A DNA stretch of 39,553 nt from Ruminococcaceae bacterium OttesenSCG-928-D13 (GTDB lineage: Bacteria > Bacillota > Clostridia > Oscillospirales > Ruminococcaceae): the NCBI GenBank assembly GCA_030266915.1, contig JAJDIZ010000008.1, positions 1-39,553 on the forward strand, read 5' to 3'. The position numbers and the translations under genes were made by a program. Under the pieces are notes generated by a model, which saw nothing but the letters and a program-made list of their open reading frames with translations, made no database searches and was not told the origin of the DNA. Below, in pieces: positions 36,202-39,553 of the stretch; position 1 is the first letter of the stretch; each line of letters begins with the position of its first letter.

Positions 36202-36738
36202 TTGCGCAAACTTTTCGCCTGGCTCGTGGCCGCGCTGCTGGCGGGCGCCGGGGGCCTGCTTTTAGTCAAGACCGGCAACCTCTGGGTGCTGGCGCTGGGG
36301 CTGGTGATTCTGGCTGCCTCGCTGGTTTTCTATCTGGTGGCCACCAGCCCCCGGCGGCGGGCCCTGCGGGGCCTTGCACAGGTGGACGAGATGGACGGGG
36401 TGCAGTTCGAAAGCTACGTGGCCGAGCTGCTTAAACGGGCCGGATTCCGGCGCATCGAGGCCACGGCGGCCACCGGGGACTACGGGGCCGACCTTCTGGC
36501 CGAGCGGGATGGCCGGCGCTACATCTTCCAGTGCAAGCGCTACGCCAAGAACTGCGGGGTGCAGTCGGTGCAGGAGATCTGCGGCGCCAGGGCCCACTAC
36601 GCCTCCGACGTGGAGGTGGTGGTCACCAACGCCTACTTCACCAAAAACGCCGTCATCCTGGCGCAGGAGACCGAGGTGGAGCTGTGGGACCGGGACGTCC
36701 TGATTGGCCTCGCCTCGGGCGCCGCCCGCCCGGTGTAA
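36202..36738 (+). CDS. Membrane-anchored Mrr-type restriction endonuclease-like protein
   Basis: TTG start after GGAGG; two TM helices then MDGVQFESYVAELLKRAGF...ATGDYGADLLAERDGRRYIFQCKRY (PD-(D/E)xK-like D...QCK). Confidence 0.85.
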   Translation: MRKLFAWLVAALLAGAGGLLLVKTGNLWVLALGLVILAASLVFYLVATSPRRRALRGLAQVDEMDGVQFESYVAELLKRAGFRRIEATAATGDYGADLLAERDGRRYIFQCKRYAKNCGVQSVQEICGARAHYASDVEVVVTNAYFTKNAVILAQETEVELWDRDVLIGLASGAARPV

Positions 36739-36780
36739 GCATGGTAAACTGAAAATAGAAATAGCAGGAGGGCTGTTCCC

Positions 36781-37341
36781 ATGACCAACGAAACCCTGGA
36801 CGTGATCAGGCGGCGCAGGAGCGTCCGCAGCTTTGCCCCGGACCAGATAACCGACGAGGCGCTGACCGCTATCGTGGAGGCGGCGGCCTACGCCCCGAAC
36901 GGCGGCGGGGAGGCCTGGCATTTCACCGTTATCCAGAACGCCGGGGTGCTGGCGCAGCTGGACCGCCTTGCCAAACAGTTTGCCGCCGCCTGCGGCCTGC
37001 CCTGGCTGGAAGCGCTGGGCAAGGACGAAGCCTTCCACAGCGTCTACCATGCCCCCACGGTCATCCTTGTGTCGGGCGACGAGCAGAACGTGTGCGCCGA
37101 GTCCGACACGGCCGCCGCCACCCAAAACCTGCTGCTGGCCGCCGAAAGCCTGGGCATTGCCTCCTGCTGGGGCTATTTCGTCACCCAGGCTTTCCAGACA
37201 GACGAAGGAAAGGCCATGCGTGGGCAGCTGGGCATTCCCGAGGGCTACCGGGTGTATACCTCGACCATGCTCGGGCAGCGGGCCGGCGACGCGCCGCAAG
37301 CGGCCGCGCGGAAGGCCGGCACCGTCACCTACGTCCGGTAA
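36781..37341 (+). CDS. Nitroreductase family protein
   Basis: IRRRRSVRSFAPDQITDEALTAIVEAAAYAPNGGGEAWHFTVI. Confidence 0.92.
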   Translation: MTNETLDVIRRRRSVRSFAPDQITDEALTAIVEAAAYAPNGGGEAWHFTVIQNAGVLAQLDRLAKQFAAACGLPWLEALGKDEAFHSVYHAPTVILVSGDEQNVCAESDTAAATQNLLLAAESLGIASCWGYFVTQAFQTDEGKAMRGQLGIPEGYRVYTSTMLGQRAGDAPQAAARKAGTVTYVR

Positions 37342-37451
37342 ACCAGCCGGGCAATTTGTCACCAAAACTGGTTTAAAATCCTGTTTTGTGCTATACTAAA
37401 GAGGGTTAGGCAAGATTTCGCTTCATCGCTTTATGGATTGGAGCTGATCTC

Positions 37452-37745
37452 TTGGATATGCTGTTTAATCTCAGCCTTTACCCGGTCAACGCCCTCGAAT
37501 ACACACATGGAACGAACCAGACGAGAGCCGCACGCAAAAAACGACTGTATGAAGCGGATGAGCTTATGCCGATTCCCCCGATTGAGCATACGAAAACCGC
37601 CACCGACCAGATTGATCCACGGCAGCCGGCCCACCACCGGCCCAGGCGCCCCGCATCCCCGCCGCCTGACTTCACCGGTGTGCTGCATAGTGAAACCTAC
37701 CGGGCCTATCCACTAAGCACCATGAACGTGCTGGCCAGAAAATGA
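37452..37745 (+). CDS. Small hypothetical protein
   Basis: 97-aa ORF preceded by GGAG and followed immediately by a terminator; no family recognised. Confidence 0.45.
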   Translation: MDMLFNLSLYPVNALEYTHGTNQTRAARKKRLYEADELMPIPPIEHTKTATDQIDPRQPAHHRPRRPASPPPDFTGVLHSETYRAYPLSTMNVLARK

Positions 37746-37746
37746 G

Positions 37747-37773
37747 AAAGCTCCGCCATAGCGGAGCTTTTTT
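37747..37773 (+). terminator. Rho-independent terminator
   Basis: AAAGCTCCGC-cata-GCGGAGCTTTTTT. Confidence 0.88.
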
Positions 37774-37867
37774 GCATTTTCCGGGCCATATAAAAAAACC
37801 AGTTGCCCGCCCACGCTAAAGTTCCTATCCCACCCGTCGAATATGTAATTACAGGGATGTGATTACA

Positions 37868-38131
37868 ATGACGTACAGTATATGGGATATACAGGCCATC
37901 TCGGGGCAACTTCAAGACGAGCCCCAGACCCATCGGCGGTCAAGGCTTTCGCAGGACGGTTTCGTGCGCGCCCTGCATGATCTGCTTGCCCAGGAGTCCG
38001 CTGCGCAGCCGGTCGCGGCCCCAGCACCGGGCAGCCCTGCCTCGCTGGTCATCCCCTACCTGCGTGAGGTACAGCATGTGGATCTGGGCGACCTGTCCAG
38101 CCAGAAAGTGATGCACCCCTACATTGCCTGA
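37868..38131 (+). CDS. Small hypothetical protein
   Basis: MTYSIWDIQAISGQLQDEPQ...; terminator downstream; no family recognised. Confidence 0.45.
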   Translation: MTYSIWDIQAISGQLQDEPQTHRRSRLSQDGFVRALHDLLAQESAAQPVAAPAPGSPASLVIPYLREVQHVDLGDLSSQKVMHPYIA

Positions 38132-38161
38132 GCGCCCGCCCAGGCCGGATAACACAGATAT

Positions 38162-38193
38162 GCCCCGCCGGAACCGCAAAGGTCCGGCGGGGC
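38162..38193 (+). terminator. Rho-independent terminator
   Basis: GCCCCGCCGGA-accgcaaagg-TCCGGCGGGGC then TTTTAAT. Confidence 0.8.
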
Positions 38194-38223
38194 TTTTAAT
38201 TCGGGTACTGGGCCACGCCGCTC

Positions 38224-39003
38224 TCAGGCGCTCTCCACCTCAAGCACCAGCTTGCCGTCCTCAAGGGACACGGTGATTTTCTCGCTGGTCCAGGGATCAA
38301 AGCTGTCCTTGCTGGTCCAGATTTTGCCGTCCGCGTCGGTAATCTCCAGCAGCCAGGCGTCCTTTTCGAAGTCGTCCTCGTCCAACCTGCCGCTGATGGT
38401 GGCCGTCTTGTCCGGCTTCAGCGGGTCGAGGCGCAGCTCCACCTCGCCTTTTTCAGGAGCATCCGCCTCGCGCATCGAGACAGCATTGATGGTAACCCCG
38501 GTGCTGTTGACCAGGCCGAAACGGAAGTTGTCCTCCTCTTTCAGCGGCACCTGGGAATGGTCGGGCGCGTCGCCCGGGGGCACGAAGCTGCCGTTCACCG
38601 TTTCGGTCTCGCCGTCCTGATGGTGGACGGTCATCAGCAGCTTATCCTTGAAGGTGATGACCGCCATGTCCCCGTTTTGGAAGGCAACCCGCTCGAACTC
38701 GTAGGCGCCGCCCTCCCGGTCCTTGAGCCACACGCCGTAGCTGTTGCTCTGCTCCACGGTCACCCCGAAGGAACCCACCCGGGTTAGCTCCTTGGTGTTC
38801 TTGATGAAGTCCTGCCCCATCTCCTCGATGCCGCCCGGGTAGACGTAAAGCTCCTGGAAGGTGGCGTCCACGTCGAGGGTGATTACCACCCCGATGGTGT
38901 GGATGTATTTGCGGGTGTCGCGCCGGTCGTCGCAGCCGGCCAGCAGCAGCCCAAGGGCTACGGCCAGCGCCAGCACCGGCAGGGCCTTTTTGACCAATCT
39001 CAT
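38224..39003 (-). CDS. Hypothetical lipoprotein
   Basis: Signal peptide with LLLAGC lipobox. Confidence 0.75.
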   Translation of the reverse strand: MRLVKKALPVLALAVALGLLLAGCDDRRDTRKYIHTIGVVITLDVDATFQELYVYPGGIEEMGQDFIKNTKELTRVGSFGVTVEQSNSYGVWLKDREGGAYEFERVAFQNGDMAVITFKDKLLMTVHHQDGETETVNGSFVPPGDAPDHSQVPLKEEDNFRFGLVNSTGVTINAVSMREADAPEKGEVELRLDPLKPDKTATISGRLDEDDFEKDAWLLEITDADGKIWTSKDSFDPWTSEKITVSLEDGKLVLEVESA

Positions 39004-39035
39004 TGTTTAATTCCTCACATCCATGTTGGATTTGT

Positions 39036-39553
39036 TCAGCATTTGTAGCCGGGGTACAGCTCGATCTCGATTTCCTCGACCTCCAGCTCCTCCCCGAGGG
39101 CCACCTCGTCCACCAGCACCCGCAGCAGGTAGGCGCCCTGCTCAAAAATCGGCGGGTTTTCGAACAGGTAGCGTCCATCTCCATGCACTGCGGCCTCGGC
39201 TACCGTTTTCCCCTGCGGGTCCACCAGCTCCACCTTGACGCCCGGCAGGTACTCCTCCTTGTAGGTCATGGGCCGGTTGTTCAGCGAAAGGGCAAGGGTG
39301 CCGCTCACCCGGGATTGCATGTCCAGAACGATGTCCAGGCCGGCAAAGCCCGCGGCATTGCGCGCGCTGATGGTGAACAGCTCTCCATCGCTCATGGCCG
39401 CCCATATAGTCTCCCCGCTGCCCGGCAGGGTGAGCTGCAGCTTGTACGACCCATGGGGCACCGATTCGAAGGCAAAGGCGCCATCGGCCACCGTGACGGC
39501 CTCGCTGTAAACCGCACCGGCGGCGTCCCACAGAATCACCTGCGCACCGGAAA
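39036..39553 (-). CDS. C-terminal part of Cna-B/SdrD B-like repeat surface protein (truncated by window edge)
   Basis: Beta-rich repeats GAQVILWDAAGAVYSEAVTVADGAFAFESVPHGSYKLQLTLPG and LPGVKVELVDPQGKTVAEAAVHGDGRYLFENP; frame open to the edge. Confidence 0.75.
   Translation of the reverse strand, partial: SGAQVILWDAAGAVYSEAVTVADGAFAFESVPHGSYKLQLTLPGSGETIWAAMSDGELFTISARNAAGFAGLDIVLDMQSRVSGTLALSLNNRPMTYKEEYLPGVKVELVDPQGKTVAEAAVHGDGRYLFENPPIFEQGAYLLRVLVDEVALGEELEVEEIEIELYPGYKC

Overview
The window is ordinary GC-rich chromosomal DNA, probably from a gut-type Clostridia/Oscillospiraceae-like Firmicute (host is inferred only from gene content and style). Left to right it holds: tRNA-Arg(CCT); a Gfo/Idh/MocA oxidoreductase plus sugar ABC transporter operon (-) divergent from a YesM/YesN-like two-component system (+); a five-gene oligopeptide ABC operon (-); a decayed IS5-like transposase; a DUF134 / Mrp / NifX-like operon (-); a CcdA-TlpA fusion (-); DUF1538 with tandem PII-like protein, single PII-like protein, DUF308 protein, YugP-like Zn peptidase and a small winged-helix-like protein (-); an OmpR-type response regulator plus kinase (+); an MFS transporter and prenyltransferase/squalene-cyclase-like protein (-); a decarboxylase beta subunit with an un-annotated 45-aa gamma-like ORF (+); a TetR regulator (-); an ABC ATPase plus FtsX-type permease interrupted at a G9 tract (+); a class B sortase (-); a membrane-anchored Mrr-type nuclease and a nitroreductase (+); two small orphan ORFs (+); and a lipoprotein plus an edge-truncated Cna-B/SdrD-like protein (-). 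The strongest unexplained signals are (1) four dispersed copies of a roughly 90-nt hairpin element with a conserved core, fixed internal spacings and self-complementary outer arms whose sequence differs between copies; (2) two copies of a second, larger structured intergenic element with a compensatory base change; (3) an 11-bp-phased direct-repeat operator (GTTGAACTTCG) in front of DUF1538, the YugP-side operon and the OmpR-type regulator, suggesting a local regulon; (4) a duplicated TTATTGACATATG box overlapping the -35 and start region of a consensus promoter before the DUF134 gene. All calls were made by eye from the sequence and supplied ORFs; no database or folding program was run.
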